Source of the DNA: Pseudomonadota bacterium | GTDB lineage: Bacteria; Pseudomonadota; Alphaproteobacteria; Caulobacterales; Caulobacteraceae | Direction: 5' to 3' | Length of the DNA: 64,000 bases | Assembly: GCA_963205005.1 (NCBI GenBank) | Contig: CAUJHW010000001.1 | Span: 1-64,000, forward strand | Shown: positions 16,293 through 25,487 of the stretch, one piece after another | How the letters are laid out: each line of letters starts with the position of its first letter | Position numbering within the stretch: position 1 is the first letter of the stretch | Program-made: the position numbers and the translations under genes | The notes under the pieces: generated by a model | Told to the model about the DNA's origin: nothing | The model's input: the letters and a program-made list of their open reading frames with translations, nothing else | Database searches by the model: none

Positions 16293-17510
16293 GTGTTCGA
16301 ACCCACCGCACCCCGGCGCGACGACCAGATCCGCCTCGACGCCGCGGCGCGGGCGCAGGTCGTCGAACCGCACCGATCGGGCTTCCACCTCGTCGACGCC
16401 ACCATGATGTACGCGCCCCGATCGGGCGGGGTGAAGCGCTACCTGGAGGCCAAGCGCGGCTGGCTGGCGCGCCGCCGCCCTGACCTGCGCCATACCCTTG
16501 TGGTCCCCGGCGCGCGCACGGCGGCGTACACCGACGGGATGGTGAGCGTCGCCGCCACCCGGCTTCCATTCGGCAACGGCTACCGTATGCCGGCCAGCCT
16601 TACCAAATGGGAGACCGTGCTGCGCCTGCTGGCGCCGGACGTTATCGAGGCCGGCGACGTGTTCGTGCCCGGCCATGCGGCGCTGAACGCCGGCGAAGCG
16701 CTGGGCGCGCCCGTGATCGGCTTCTGCCACACCGACGCCGCGGCCCTGGCCGCGCTGCACTTCGGCGACTGGGCCGAGGGGCCCGCGTTCAGTTTCTGGG
16801 CCCAGGCCTACCAGCGCTTCGACCACGTGGTGGCCCCCAGCCGCCACATGGCCGCTCGGCTGGCCGACGCTGGAGTGCAGCGCCTTTCGATCCATCAACT
16901 AGGCGTGGACACCACCCTGTTCGATCCGGCTCGCGGCGACCGGGCCCGGCTGCTGAAGCGGCTGGACCTGCCGGTCGACACCCGGCTTCTCGTCTTCGCC
17001 GGGCGGCCGGCGCGCGAGAAGAACATCGACGCCATGGTCGCCGCGGTCGAACGGCTGGGCGGACCTTACCGCCTGCTGCTGATCGGCGCCGGCAAGGACG
17101 TCTCCTGGTCGCCCCGGGTGGTCAGCCTCGACTTCGAGCGCGACCCTGCGCGGCTGGCCGCCCTGCTGGCCTCCTGCGACGCCGCCCTGCACGCCAACGA
17201 GAACGAGATCTTCGGCCTGTTCGTGCTGGAAGCCATGGCCGCGGGCCTGCCCGTGGTGGGCTCACGCCGCGGCGGGGTGGGCGAGTTGATCGACACCGCC
17301 GTGGGCCAGCCGGCCGACAGCGTCGAGCCGTCAGGGCTCGCCGAGGCCATCGAGGCCCTGTTCGCCCGCGAGCTGGCGGCGGTCTCCCAGTCGGCAAGAC
17401 GGCGGGCTGAAACCCGCCACGGCTGGGACGCCACCTTCGAGGCCCTGACCCGGCTCTACGGGCGGCTCGTCACCGGAACCGCCCGCGCCCCGCTCCCGCT
17501 GTCGGCCTAG
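16293..17510 (+). CDS. Glycosyltransferase, GT4 family
   Basis: A 405-residue protein. The start is GTG 16293, preceded by GGGAGA at 16278-16283 with good spacing; longer in-frame starts lack this. It has the two Rossmann-like halves of GT-B enzymes. The N-half includes MMYAPRSGGVKRYLEAKR, and the C-half has LLVFAGRPAREKNIDAMVAAV and the nucleotide-sugar signature HANENEIFGLFVLEAMAAGLPVV with the E-x7-E pattern of GT4. It has no signal peptide and no strong membrane helix. Donor and acceptor cannot be read; polysaccharide or glycolipid synthesis is likely. Its TAG stop shares a CTAG (17507-17510) with the convergent acyl-CoA dehydrogenase gene. Confidence 0.88.
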   Translation: MFEPTAPRRDDQIRLDAAARAQVVEPHRSGFHLVDATMMYAPRSGGVKRYLEAKRGWLARRRPDLRHTLVVPGARTAAYTDGMVSVAATRLPFGNGYRMPASLTKWETVLRLLAPDVIEAGDVFVPGHAALNAGEALGAPVIGFCHTDAAALAALHFGDWAEGPAFSFWAQAYQRFDHVVAPSRHMAARLADAGVQRLSIHQLGVDTTLFDPARGDRARLLKRLDLPVDTRLLVFAGRPAREKNIDAMVAAVERLGGPYRLLLIGAGKDVSWSPRVVSLDFERDPARLAALLASCDAALHANENEIFGLFVLEAMAAGLPVVGSRRGGVGELIDTAVGQPADSVEPSGLAEAIEALFARELAAVSQSARRRAETRHGWDATFEALTRLYGRLVTGTARAPLPLSA

Positions 17511-18739
17511 CGGCCCGTCGGGGCGTCCTTGAACGGGATGTCCTTGTCCACCCGGATGTCGCCGGGAAGGCCCAGGACGCGTTCGGCGATGATGTTGCGC
17601 AGGATCTCGTCTGTGCCGCCCGCGATCCGCAGGCCGGGCGCCGACATGACCGAGGCGTGGAACGCACCCTTCAGCGGGGCGAGCGCGGGATCGCTGATGA
17701 TCCCGAACTGGTCCAGCATCTCCAGGGCCTCGTTGCCGAGGTCCTGCATCAGGGTGGCGGCGACCACCTTGCCGATCGAGCTCTCCGGTCCCGGCGTCTG
17801 GCCGCGGCTCAGCGCCGTCATGGTGCGGTTCCGGGTGTGCTTCAGGCCCTCGGACTGGACGTACCAGTCAGCCAGCTTCTCGCGCAGGGCCTGGTCCTTC
17901 AGGGCCGGACGACCGTCCAGCCCCGGAATGCTGCGGGCCGCCTCCATGAACTCGCTCCAGCCCGCGCCGGTAGCGCCGCCCACGGCGAGACGCTCGTTCA
18001 TCAGCGTCACCAGGCTGACCTTCCAGCCGTCATTGACCGCGCCCAGACGCTGGCTGTCCTTCACCCGCACGCCGGTGAAGAACACCTCGTTGAAGCCCGA
18101 GCCGCCCGACATCTGGTGGATTGGCCGCACCTCGATGCCCGGATCGCTCATGTCGACCCAGAACATGGTCATGCCCTTGTGCTTGGGCGCGTCCGGGTCG
18201 GTCCGGGTGATGACGATGCCGAAACTCGAGAACTGGGCGCCCGTCGTCCACACCTTCTGGCCGTCGATGATCCAGTCGCCGGAGCCGTCCGGCGCGCGCA
18301 CCGCCCGCGTCCGCGCGGCGGCCACGTCTGAGCCGCCCGAAGGCTCGGAGAACAGCTGGCACCAGATCTCCTCGCCGCGCAGGGCGGGGCCGACGAAGCG
18401 GGCCTTGGTCTCGGCGTCGGCGAAGGTGGCGACCGTCGGCACGCACATGCCGAGCCCGATCTGGAACGGGTTCGGCGGGATGGGATACTTCGCCTCTTCC
18501 TGGTTGAAGATCACCTGCTGGATCGGGTTGCCGCCCTGTCCGCCCCACTCCTTGGGCCAGGTGATGCAGGCATAGCCGGCCGCAGCCTTCTTGGCCTGCC
18601 AGGCCTTGGAGGCGGGCATGTAGTCGGTGTCAGCGCCTTCCACGTCGCCGCCGACGGCGCGCCTGGGCGCGTTTGCCTCGAGCCAGGTGCGGACCTGGGC
18701 GCGGTAGGCGGCTTCTTCGGGGGTGTCGTTGAAATCCAT
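17507..18739 (-). CDS. Acyl-CoA dehydrogenase (catalytic-type subunit of a pair)
   Basis: A 410-residue acyl-CoA dehydrogenase. The N-terminal helical domain begins MDFNDTPEEAAYRAQVRTWL, the middle domain has the FAD-contacting WCQLFSEPSGGSDVA and IIDGQKVWTTGAQ, and the C-terminal part ends with GGTDEILRNIIAERVLGLP. These enzymes oxidise acyl-CoA thioesters to enoyl-CoA using FAD. It lies 11 bases downstream of a second, divergent acyl-CoA dehydrogenase gene. Such adjacent unequal pairs form alpha2beta2 enzymes in actinobacteria (FadE28-FadE29 type, steroid or bulky substrates); the same may hold here, by inference. The substrate is unknown. Confidence 0.92.
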   Translation of the reverse strand: MDFNDTPEEAAYRAQVRTWLEANAPRRAVGGDVEGADTDYMPASKAWQAKKAAAGYACITWPKEWGGQGGNPIQQVIFNQEEAKYPIPPNPFQIGLGMCVPTVATFADAETKARFVGPALRGEEIWCQLFSEPSGGSDVAAARTRAVRAPDGSGDWIIDGQKVWTTGAQFSSFGIVITRTDPDAPKHKGMTMFWVDMSDPGIEVRPIHQMSGGSGFNEVFFTGVRVKDSQRLGAVNDGWKVSLVTLMNERLAVGGATGAGWSEFMEAARSIPGLDGRPALKDQALREKLADWYVQSEGLKHTRNRTMTALSRGQTPGPESSIGKVVAATLMQDLGNEALEMLDQFGIISDPALAPLKGAFHASVMSAPGLRIAGGTDEILRNIIAERVLGLPGDIRVDKDIPFKDAPTGR

Positions 18740-18750
18740 CTGTCCGCTCC

Positions 18751-19863
18751 TTAGGCCGCGTTACGACGTTCGAGGTGGCTGATCAGCCGTTCCTTCCAGA
18801 CCCGCGGCGCACCGGCCACGAGGCTGAGCTGGCGAGAACGCCGGTAGTAGAGGTGGGCGTCGATTTCCCAGGTGAAGCCGATGCCGCCATGGGTCTGGAT
18901 GTTTTCCTTGGAGGCGAACCAGAAGGCCTCAGAGGCCGCGATCCGCGCCGCGCTGGCGGCCACCGGCAGTTCCGGGGCGTTGGTGTTGAGCGCCCACGCA
19001 CCGTAGTAGGCGTTGGAGCGGGCCACCTCGTTCTTGATGTAGATGTCGGCCAGCTTGTGTTTGATCGCCTGGTAGGAGGCGATGACACGCCCGAAAGCAT
19101 AGCGCTCCAACGCATAGGCCTTGGCCATCTCCAGGCAGCGGTCGGCCCCGCCCAGCTGTTCGAAGCCCAGCAGCACGGCGGCGCGGTCGGTGACCTGTTC
19201 CAGCAGCGCGAAGCCCTCGCCCGCCGCGCCGAGGCGCTCGACGGCGACGCCGGAGAAGGTGAGCTTTGCCGCATCGCGGGTGGGATCCAGGGTCTGCAGC
19301 GCCTCGCGAGTGACGCCGGACGACAGGTCCGCCAGGAACAGGCCGGCCTGACCGTTCTCCTTGGCGATGACCAGGGCGTGGGTGGCTATGTCGCCGTCGG
19401 TGACCGGCAGCTTGGTTCCGCTCAGCTTGCCACCGGAGACGCTGGCCTGCAGGGCCGAGGCCTGAAGGACGCCGGGACCCTCGGAGGTGGCGACGCAGCC
19501 AATCACCTCGCCGGCGGCGATCTTCGGCAACAGGGCGGCCTTCTGGTCGTCCGTGCCGGCCAGCATCACCGCCTCGGCCAGGAAATAGACCGTGGAGGCG
19601 AACGGGATCGGCGCCACGGCGCGGCCGAGTTCCTCGGCGATCACGCAGAGTTCCAGGTGCCCCAGGCCGAGGCCGCCATGTTCTTCCGGGATCGCCGCGC
19701 CCAGCCAGCCCTGCCCGGCCACGGCCTTCCAGAGGGCGGCGTCATAGGCGACCTTGTCGTCGTCCAGCACCTTCCGCACCTTGGCGGCCGAAGCGTTGGC
19801 ATCGAGGAACTTGCGCGCCTCGTTCTTCAGGAACTTCTGGTCGTCTGAGAAATCGAAATTCAT
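18751..19863 (-). CDS. Acyl-CoA dehydrogenase (partner subunit)
   Basis: A 370-residue protein from ATG 19863 (GAGAGG site just upstream). It has the acyl-CoA dehydrogenase fold: MNFDFSDDQKFLKNEARKFL, then AIPEEHGGLGLGHLELCVIAEELGRA, and a C-terminal half with RYAFGRVIASYQAIKHKLADIYI. It lacks the GGT-E-I-R-N-I-ERVLGLP ending of its neighbour and ends with YRRSRQLSLVAGAPRVWKERL, as in non-catalytic or divergent partners of heteromeric pairs. It is first in the two-gene minus-strand unit with 17507-18739. Whether it binds FAD on its own is unclear. Confidence 0.9.
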   Translation of the reverse strand: MNFDFSDDQKFLKNEARKFLDANASAAKVRKVLDDDKVAYDAALWKAVAGQGWLGAAIPEEHGGLGLGHLELCVIAEELGRAVAPIPFASTVYFLAEAVMLAGTDDQKAALLPKIAAGEVIGCVATSEGPGVLQASALQASVSGGKLSGTKLPVTDGDIATHALVIAKENGQAGLFLADLSSGVTREALQTLDPTRDAAKLTFSGVAVERLGAAGEGFALLEQVTDRAAVLLGFEQLGGADRCLEMAKAYALERYAFGRVIASYQAIKHKLADIYIKNEVARSNAYYGAWALNTNAPELPVAASAARIAASEAFWFASKENIQTHGGIGFTWEIDAHLYYRRSRQLSLVAGAPRVWKERLISHLERRNAA

Positions 19864-20010
19864 CTGGGGCCTCTCGGGCAGCCGGTCATTGACCGCCGGC
19901 TGGCGTTTCGCTCGGCGCCACCATCGCGCCATGGGCCCGACAAGAAAAGTATGACCTCGCGTCAGGCCGCCTGCCTTGGCGCCGCCCGACTCAGCGGACT
20001 AGATGGCTTC

Positions 20011-22626
20011 ATGCGCACCGACACGCCCCAGCCGATCCGGCTCACCGAATACCGCCCGCCCGCCTATCTGATCGACGAGGTCTTCCTGACCTTCGATCTG
20101 CAGCCCAGCGCCACGCGGGTGAAGGCCCTGCTGTCCGTGCGCCGCAATGGTGAGGATATGGCCCCGCTGGTATTCAACGGCGAGCGGCTGAAGCCCATCT
20201 CCGTCGCCATCGACGGGCGCGCGCTCGGCCCGGACGAGCATTCGATCGACGCCGAGTTCCTGACCATCCATAGCCCGCCCGCCGCCTTCACCCTGGAGAC
20301 CGAGGTCGAGATCGACCCCGCGAACAACAAGGCGCTTGAGGGGCTCTACATGTCCGGCGGCCGCTTCTGCACCCAGTGCGAGTCGGAAGGCTTCCGGAAG
20401 ATCACCTTCTGGCCCGATAGGCCGGATGTGCTGTCGAAGTTCACGGTGCGCATCGAGGCGGACCGGAAATTCCACCACCTGCTGTGCAACGGCAACCTGC
20501 TGGAGCGCGGCGACCTGCCCGGCGGCCGCCACTTCACGGTCTGGAACGACCCGTTTCCCAAGCCCAGCTACCTGTTCGCCCTGGTCGGCGGTGCGCTCGA
20601 CGTGCTGGAGGACCAGCTGGTCACCATGTCGGGCCGCACCGTGGACCTGCGCATCTATGTCGATCCGGGCATGGCGCCGCGCGCCGCCTACGCCATGGAT
20701 TCGCTCAAGCGCTCGATGAAGTGGGACGAGGAGGCCTATGGCCGCGAGTACGACCTCGACCTGTTCATGATCGTCGCCGTCCGCGACTTCAATTTCGGGG
20801 CGATGGAGAACAAGGGGCTGAACGTCTTCAACTCCTCACTGCTGCTGGCCGACCCGGCGACCGCGACCGACGCCGACTATGAGCGGATCGAGGCCGTCGT
20901 CGCCCACGAGTACTTCCACAACTGGACAGGCAACCGGATCACCTGCCGCGACTGGTTCCAGCTGTGCCTCAAAGAGGGCCTGACCGTTTTCCGCGAGCAG
21001 GGCTTCTGCATGGACATGCGCGGCCACGCCGTGGGGCGCATCAAGGCCGTGAAAGCGCTGCGCATGCGCCAGTTCGCCGAGGACCAGGGCCCGCTGGCCC
21101 ATCCCGTGCGGCCGTCGGCCTACATGAAGATCGAGAACTTCTACACCGCCACCATCTACGAGAAGGGCTCGGAGGTCATCGGCATGCTGAAGACCCTGAT
21201 CGGGCCAGAGGCGTTCCGTGCCGGCATGGACCTCTATTTCGACCGCTGGGACGGTCACGCGACCACCGTCGAGGCCTTCATCCAGTGCTTCGCCGAGACC
21301 TCCGGCCGCGACCTGTCGGACTTCTTCGCCTGGTACGAACAGGCCGGCACGCCCCGCGTGAGCCTCGCCGCCCGCTATGACGAGGCGGCCCGATCGCTGG
21401 AACTGACCCTGACCCAGAATACCCCGCCGACCACCGGCCAGGCCGAAAAGCGCGCTGTGCCGATCCCGATCACCGTCGGCCTGCTGGACCACGATGGCCG
21501 CACGCTCGCCTTCGAGCGCGACGGAAAGGCGGTGGACCAGACGGTGGTGGTGCTGGACCAGGGCGAGGCGAGGATCACCCTTACCGGCGTCGACAGCATG
21601 CCGGTGGTCTCGGCCCTGCGCGGATTCTCGGCGCCGGTGGTGCTGACCAGCGACGCCGAGCCGAAGGAACGCTACGTCCAGCTGGCCTCCGACCCCGACC
21701 TGTTCAACCGCTGGGAGGCCGGCCAGGATCTGGCCAGCGCCCTGATCCTGGCCCGCGCCGGGGACAAGCCGGACGAGGTCGGCGAGGAGCGCTACGCCGA
21801 GGCTGTCGGCCGGGCCCTGGGCGACCAGGCCTCCGACTGGGCGTTCAAGGCCCTGCTGCTGACCCTGCCGGCCGAGAGCGACCTGGCGCTCATGCGCAGT
21901 CCGGTCGACCCCGCAGCGATCCACGAGGCCCGCGACGCGCTTCGCCAGAGGCTGGCCCTGCATCTGGCTGACGAGCTTCGCCGGCTGCACACCGGTCTGC
22001 AGGACCTGGGCGAATTCTCGCCGGACGCCGCAGGGGCGGGACGCCGGGCGCTGCGCAACGCTGCGCTGGACCTGATGGCCGCCAACCCGCGCCACGACAT
22101 CGCCGATATCGCCAGCGGCCACTATCAGGCGGCCGCCAACATGACCGACGCGATGGGCGGCCTGAACGCCCTGATGCAGATCGGGGGGCCGGCCTACGAG
22201 GCCGCGCTGACCGACTTCTACGACCGCTGGCAATCCGAGCCGCTGGTCATCGACAAGTGGTTCGCCGTGCAGGCGCGCGATACCTCGGCAGAAGCGCTGG
22301 GCCGCATCCTGGCGCTCACCGCCCACCCCGCCTTCGACGCCGGCAATCCCAACCGCCTGCGGGCGCTGGTCTCCAGCTTCGCCAACTTCAACGCCGCACG
22401 GTTCCACGACCCCAGCGGCGCGGGATACCGCTTCCTGGCGGACCAGATCATCGCGGTCGACCGGTTCAACCCGATGACGGCGGCACGTCTGGTCGATCCC
22501 CTCGGCGGCTGGCGGCGACTGAAACCCGAATTGGGTAATCTCATGCGCGCGGAACTGGAACGGATCGTCGGGATCGAGGGACTCTCGAAGAACGTTTACG
22601 AATTGGCCACCCGAGCGCTCACGTAG
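20011..22626 (+). CDS. pepN: Aminopeptidase N
   Basis: From ATG 20011 the product is 871 residues, nearly the same as E. coli PepN (870). The M1 family signatures are complete: GAMEN exopeptidase motif (FNFGAMENKGLN), zinc site HEYFH beginning at His299 (VVAHEYFHNW), and the third ligand Glu in LKEGLTVFREQ. The enzyme removes N-terminal amino acids from peptides in the cytoplasm; no signal peptide is present. The C-terminal helical domain (DUF3458-type) extends to the end. The longer in-frame start at 19951 adds sequence not seen in PepN. A histidine kinase gene follows 99 bases later. Confidence 0.95.
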   Translation: MRTDTPQPIRLTEYRPPAYLIDEVFLTFDLQPSATRVKALLSVRRNGEDMAPLVFNGERLKPISVAIDGRALGPDEHSIDAEFLTIHSPPAAFTLETEVEIDPANNKALEGLYMSGGRFCTQCESEGFRKITFWPDRPDVLSKFTVRIEADRKFHHLLCNGNLLERGDLPGGRHFTVWNDPFPKPSYLFALVGGALDVLEDQLVTMSGRTVDLRIYVDPGMAPRAAYAMDSLKRSMKWDEEAYGREYDLDLFMIVAVRDFNFGAMENKGLNVFNSSLLLADPATATDADYERIEAVVAHEYFHNWTGNRITCRDWFQLCLKEGLTVFREQGFCMDMRGHAVGRIKAVKALRMRQFAEDQGPLAHPVRPSAYMKIENFYTATIYEKGSEVIGMLKTLIGPEAFRAGMDLYFDRWDGHATTVEAFIQCFAETSGRDLSDFFAWYEQAGTPRVSLAARYDEAARSLELTLTQNTPPTTGQAEKRAVPIPITVGLLDHDGRTLAFERDGKAVDQTVVVLDQGEARITLTGVDSMPVVSALRGFSAPVVLTSDAEPKERYVQLASDPDLFNRWEAGQDLASALILARAGDKPDEVGEERYAEAVGRALGDQASDWAFKALLLTLPAESDLALMRSPVDPAAIHEARDALRQRLALHLADELRRLHTGLQDLGEFSPDAAGAGRRALRNAALDLMAANPRHDIADIASGHYQAAANMTDAMGGLNALMQIGGPAYEAALTDFYDRWQSEPLVIDKWFAVQARDTSAEALGRILALTAHPAFDAGNPNRLRALVSSFANFNAARFHDPSGAGYRFLADQIIAVDRFNPMTAARLVDPLGGWRRLKPELGNLMRAELERIVGIEGLSKNVYELATRALT

Positions 22627-22637
22627 TGTCTCATTAA

Positions 22638-22654
22638 CCCACGATGACCGTGGG
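22638..22654 (+). terminator. Short hairpin after pepN
   Basis: CCCACG (22638-22643) and CGTGGG (22649-22654) flank a five-base loop, 11 bases after the pepN stop. Six pairs and no T-run make it a weak candidate. Confidence 0.3.
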
Positions 22655-22725
22655 CGACGGATCAGCGTAGACTTGCGCCGCGGTTCGGCCCTGTCCGGAT
22701 CTGCGAACTTGGAGGAGCGCCGGCC

Positions 22726-24579
22726 TTGGCCGAACGCGCGGGGCAGAATCTGGCAGGCATCACGCCGGAACGGCGCGCCCGACCGCGCACGTCGGCGCTG
22801 CGTCGCGCTGTGCGTCCGGCGATCATGGCCGGTCTCGTCCTGCTGTCCGTGTTCACGATCCTGGCGCTCGTGCGCCTGGCGGATCCGTCGCTGTCCTATG
22901 CCGAGCAAGCAGCCTGGTTCCTGGCCCCGGTCCTGAACGTCTTCGGCCTCGGCTACCTGCTGATCCGCGAGACCCAGCGTGGCGATCGCATCCAGGCCGC
23001 GCGCAGCGATTCCGAGACCCGGTTCCGCATGGCTGTCGAGGCCGCCCGCTGCGGCATCTGGGAGTGGGACCTGGCCGCCGACAAGATCTTCATGTCCGAC
23101 GTCACCGCCTCCCTGTTCGGCTGGCGCTCCGGCGAGGTAGACGGCCAACAGGTTCTGGACCGCGTGGCCGCCGGCCATCGGGACGACATGCGCGAGGCCC
23201 TGGCGACCGCGGCCATCTACGGCGACTTCGACGTCTCCTTCCGGGTGCCGCCCCTGGCCGGGGCGCGGCCGGTCTGGATCGACTTCCGAGGCCGGGGCTT
23301 CGGCGAAAGTCCGGAGGGCGGCTTCGCCCGGATCATCGGCGTGGCTCTGGACGTCACCGAGGAACGCCTGGCCCAGGCCCGCGCCCAGTCCGCCGAGGGC
23401 CGTCTGCGCGACGCCATCGAAAGCACGTCCGAGGCCTTCGTCCTGTGGGATCGACACGGCCGGCTGGTGATGTGCAACACCAATTTCCGCAGCTACTTCC
23501 AGCTCACGCCGGAACTGCTCAAGGCCGGGGTGGGCCGCGAGGCGGTCGAGCGCGCCGCCCGCACGGCCATCCGCCAGGAGTATCCGGCGCCGGGTGGCCG
23601 CCGCGGTGTGCGCGAGGCCGAGCTTTCAGACGGCCGCTGGGTGCAGATCTCCGAACGGCCGACCGCCGAAGGCGGGCTGGTCGTCACCGCCGCCGACATC
23701 ACCGTGCTCAAGACCCAGGAAGAAGCCCGCCGCATCAAGGAGGAAGAGCTCCGCCGCGCGGTCATCAACCTGGAACAAAGCCAGGAGCAGCTCTCCGAAC
23801 TGGCCCGCAAGTACGAGGCCGAGAAGATCCGCGCCGAGGCGGCCAGCCAGGCCAAGAGCGAGTTCCTGGCCAACATGAGCCACGAGCTGCGCACTCCGCT
23901 GAACGCCATCAACGGCTTCTCCGAGATCATGGCCGGCGAGATGTACGGGCCGGTGGGCGATCCCCGCTACCGTGACTATGCCCGCGACATCCTCAGCTCC
24001 GGTCAGCACCTGCTGGCCCTGATCAACGACATTCTCGACATGTCCAAGATCGAGGCGGGCAAGCTCAACATGCGCTTCGAGCCGGTGTGCCTGGAAGAGA
24101 TCGCCGAGGAAGCGCTGCGGCTGGTGCGCAATCGCGCGGAAGGCGCCGGCCTGCACCTGGTGCTGGACTTCGTCGACCTGCCGGACGTGGAGGCCGACTA
24201 TCGGGCGGTGAAGCAGGTGCTGCTGAACCTGTTGTCCAACGCCATCAAGTTCACGCCCCGCGGCGGCCGGATCACCGTGCGCGGCGAGCGGCGCCAGGAC
24301 CAGCTGGGCGAGCGGGTCCGGATCAGTATCCAGGACACCGGAATCGGCATCTCCCCGCAGGATCTGGAGCGGCTCGCGCGGCCGTTCGAACAGGTCGAGA
24401 GCCAGCATTCCAAGACCACACAGGGCACCGGCCTCGGCCTGGCCCTGACCAAGTCGCTGGTCGAGATGCACGGCGGCCTGCTGGACCTCAAAAGCGCCCC
24501 CGGTCAGGGCACCGTGGCCAGCTTCTCGCTTCCCGTCCGCCAGAGCCTCCCGGCGATCGCCGGCGCCGCGGCGGCCTAG
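22726..24579 (+). CDS. PleC/DivJ-type membrane histidine kinase with two PAS domains
   Basis: A 617-residue sensor kinase. The TTG start is supported by GGAGGAG at 22711-22717. Two hydrophobic segments lie at about 34-52 and 63-84 with almost no periplasmic loop. A PAS_3-like domain follows ([20 protein letters not shown], about 100-215), then a PAS_7-like domain ([19 protein letters not shown], about 230-345), a coiled coil, HisKA with His386 ([10 protein letters not shown]) and HATPase ([24 protein letters not shown]). The stretch after the H-box ([39 protein letters not shown]) closely resembles PleC/DivJ kinases that act on DivK/PleD. Caulobacter PleC is longer and has a periplasmic domain, so orthology is not claimed. 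Confidence 0.88.
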   Translation: MAERAGQNLAGITPERRARPRTSALRRAVRPAIMAGLVLLSVFTILALVRLADPSLSYAEQAAWFLAPVLNVFGLGYLLIRETQRGDRIQAARSDSETRFRMAVEAARCGIWEWDLAADKIFMSDVTASLFGWRSGEVDGQQVLDRVAAGHRDDMREALATAAIYGDFDVSFRVPPLAGARPVWIDFRGRGFGESPEGGFARIIGVALDVTEERLAQARAQSAEGRLRDAIESTSEAFVLWDRHGRLVMCNTNFRSYFQLTPELLKAGVGREAVERAARTAIRQEYPAPGGRRGVREAELSDGRWVQISERPTAEGGLVVTAADITVLKTQEEARRIKEEELRRAVINLEQSQEQLSELARKYEAEKIRAEAASQAKSEFLANMSHELRTPLNAINGFSEIMAGEMYGPVGDPRYRDYARDILSSGQHLLALINDILDMSKIEAGKLNMRFEPVCLEEIAEEALRLVRNRAEGAGLHLVLDFVDLPDVEADYRAVKQVLLNLLSNAIKFTPRGGRITVRGERRQDQLGERVRISIQDTGIGISPQDLERLARPFEQVESQHSKTTQGTGLGLALTKSLVEMHGGLLDLKSAPGQGTVASFSLPVRQSLPAIAGAAAA

Positions 24580-25067
24580 GGCCTCTCCCGCCGGTCGCGC
24601 GGCTGTGCGCGCTGCGGCCTGGGACTGGCCAGCGCCTCTCCGAACCGGGCGCGTTCTTCCGGCGACAGGGTGGCGGCGAAGTCCACGAGCCGTCGGTCCA
24701 TTTCCAGCCGTCCTTCGCTTTCAAGCGCGCGGGCCCGCGCCAGATCGGCGCGGGCGGCCGCAGGGTCGAACGGCTCACGACCAAAGCCGCGCATGGTGTC
24801 GCGGGCGAGGCGGCGGGCCTCGCGCACCCTTGGGCCATAGGTGGCGGCGAACTCCGGCATCTGCCGTCGCCATGCAGCCTGCGCCTCAGGCGACAGTTCG
24901 CGGACCGCGGCGCCGACCGGATTACGGACGCGAAGCTCCTGGTCTGCGGCGGCAGCAGGCGGACTCAACCGCGCTCCGGTGAGGCGCGCACCCACCAACG
25001 CACCGACCACGAAGACGTTGAGCGACAGCGAGACAAAGAGTGCGATCCACAGCCCGTAACGCCTCAT
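24576..25067 (-). CDS. Periplasmic metal-resistance/CpxP-like protein (Metal_resist family)
   Basis: A 163-residue protein with an N-terminal hydrophobic anchor (LWIALFVSLSLNVFVVGALVGA) and a helical, charged remainder containing VREARRLARDTMRGFGREPFD and DRRLVDFAATLSPEERARFGE. These are the typical features of the heavy-metal sensor/Spy-like family that includes CnrR/NccX. Such proteins sit on the periplasmic face and sense metals or misfolding. It is the third gene of a sigma/anti-sigma operon and overlaps the anti-sigma gene by four bases (24576-25067 against 25064-25483), as in cnrYXH-like systems. The function in sigma control is inference. Its stop shares CTAG with the kinase gene. Confidence 0.75.
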   Translation of the reverse strand: MRRYGLWIALFVSLSLNVFVVGALVGARLTGARLSPPAAAADQELRVRNPVGAAVRELSPEAQAAWRRQMPEFAATYGPRVREARRLARDTMRGFGREPFDPAAARADLARARALESEGRLEMDRRLVDFAATLSPEERARFGEALASPRPQRAQPRDRRERP

Positions 25068-25483
25068 CCCGCCGCATCCTCCAGATCCAGCCCGAAGTCA
25101 TCATCGCCCGCGACGGAAACCACGGCATCGCCATCGTTGGCCGGAAGGGAACCTGTGAAAAGGTGAGCGCCCGCCATTACGCCCGCCGCGCAGGCGGCGG
25201 CCAGACCGGCCCCCATGCCGGCCGGCAGCAGCCACGTGATCCACCGCCGGCCGCGAGCCTCCGGCGCGCCCGCGACAATGCGCTCGGCCAGTCCCGCTGC
25301 GCCGCGCACCGGTGCGAAGGCCGCCAGGGCGGCGTCCAGGTCGCCCGCCCGTGACAGGACTTCCAGCGCCCAGCCGGCATCGGCGGACATCAGCGCCGCC
25401 GCAGCGTCCCGCTCGTCGGTGGGCCAGCGGGACACGTCGCCGCCGTAAGCCTCGGCCAGGATCTCGAAGCGCTCGCGGTTCAT
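25064..25483 (-). CDS. Probable anti-sigma factor, single transmembrane helix
   Basis: A 139-residue protein with a cytoplasmic N-terminal part of about 80 residues (MNRERFEILAEAYGGDVSRW), a transmembrane segment near 83-107 (WLLPAGMGAGLAAACAAGVMAGA) and a short acidic periplasmic tail. Its gene starts 4 bases after the stop of an ECF sigma gene, the usual place for a membrane anti-sigma factor. No zinc-binding HxxxCxxC (ZAS) motif is present, so the sigma-binding mode would differ. The assignment rests on position and topology more than on sequence. Confidence 0.65.
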   Translation of the reverse strand: MNRERFEILAEAYGGDVSRWPTDERDAAAALMSADAGWALEVLSRAGDLDAALAAFAPVRGAAGLAERIVAGAPEARGRRWITWLLPAGMGAGLAAACAAGVMAGAHLFTGSLPANDGDAVVSVAGDDDFGLDLEDAAG

Positions 25484-25487
25484 GCGG

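Noticed and set aside
14570..16405. 611-codon minus-strand frame opposite the amidase
   Set aside because: Antisense shadow; no motif and no start signal.
20836..23457. 873-codon minus-strand open frame opposite pepN and the kinase
   Set aside because: Entirely antisense to conserved genes; composition (Gly, Arg, Ala, Gln, His) is that of a frame shadow.
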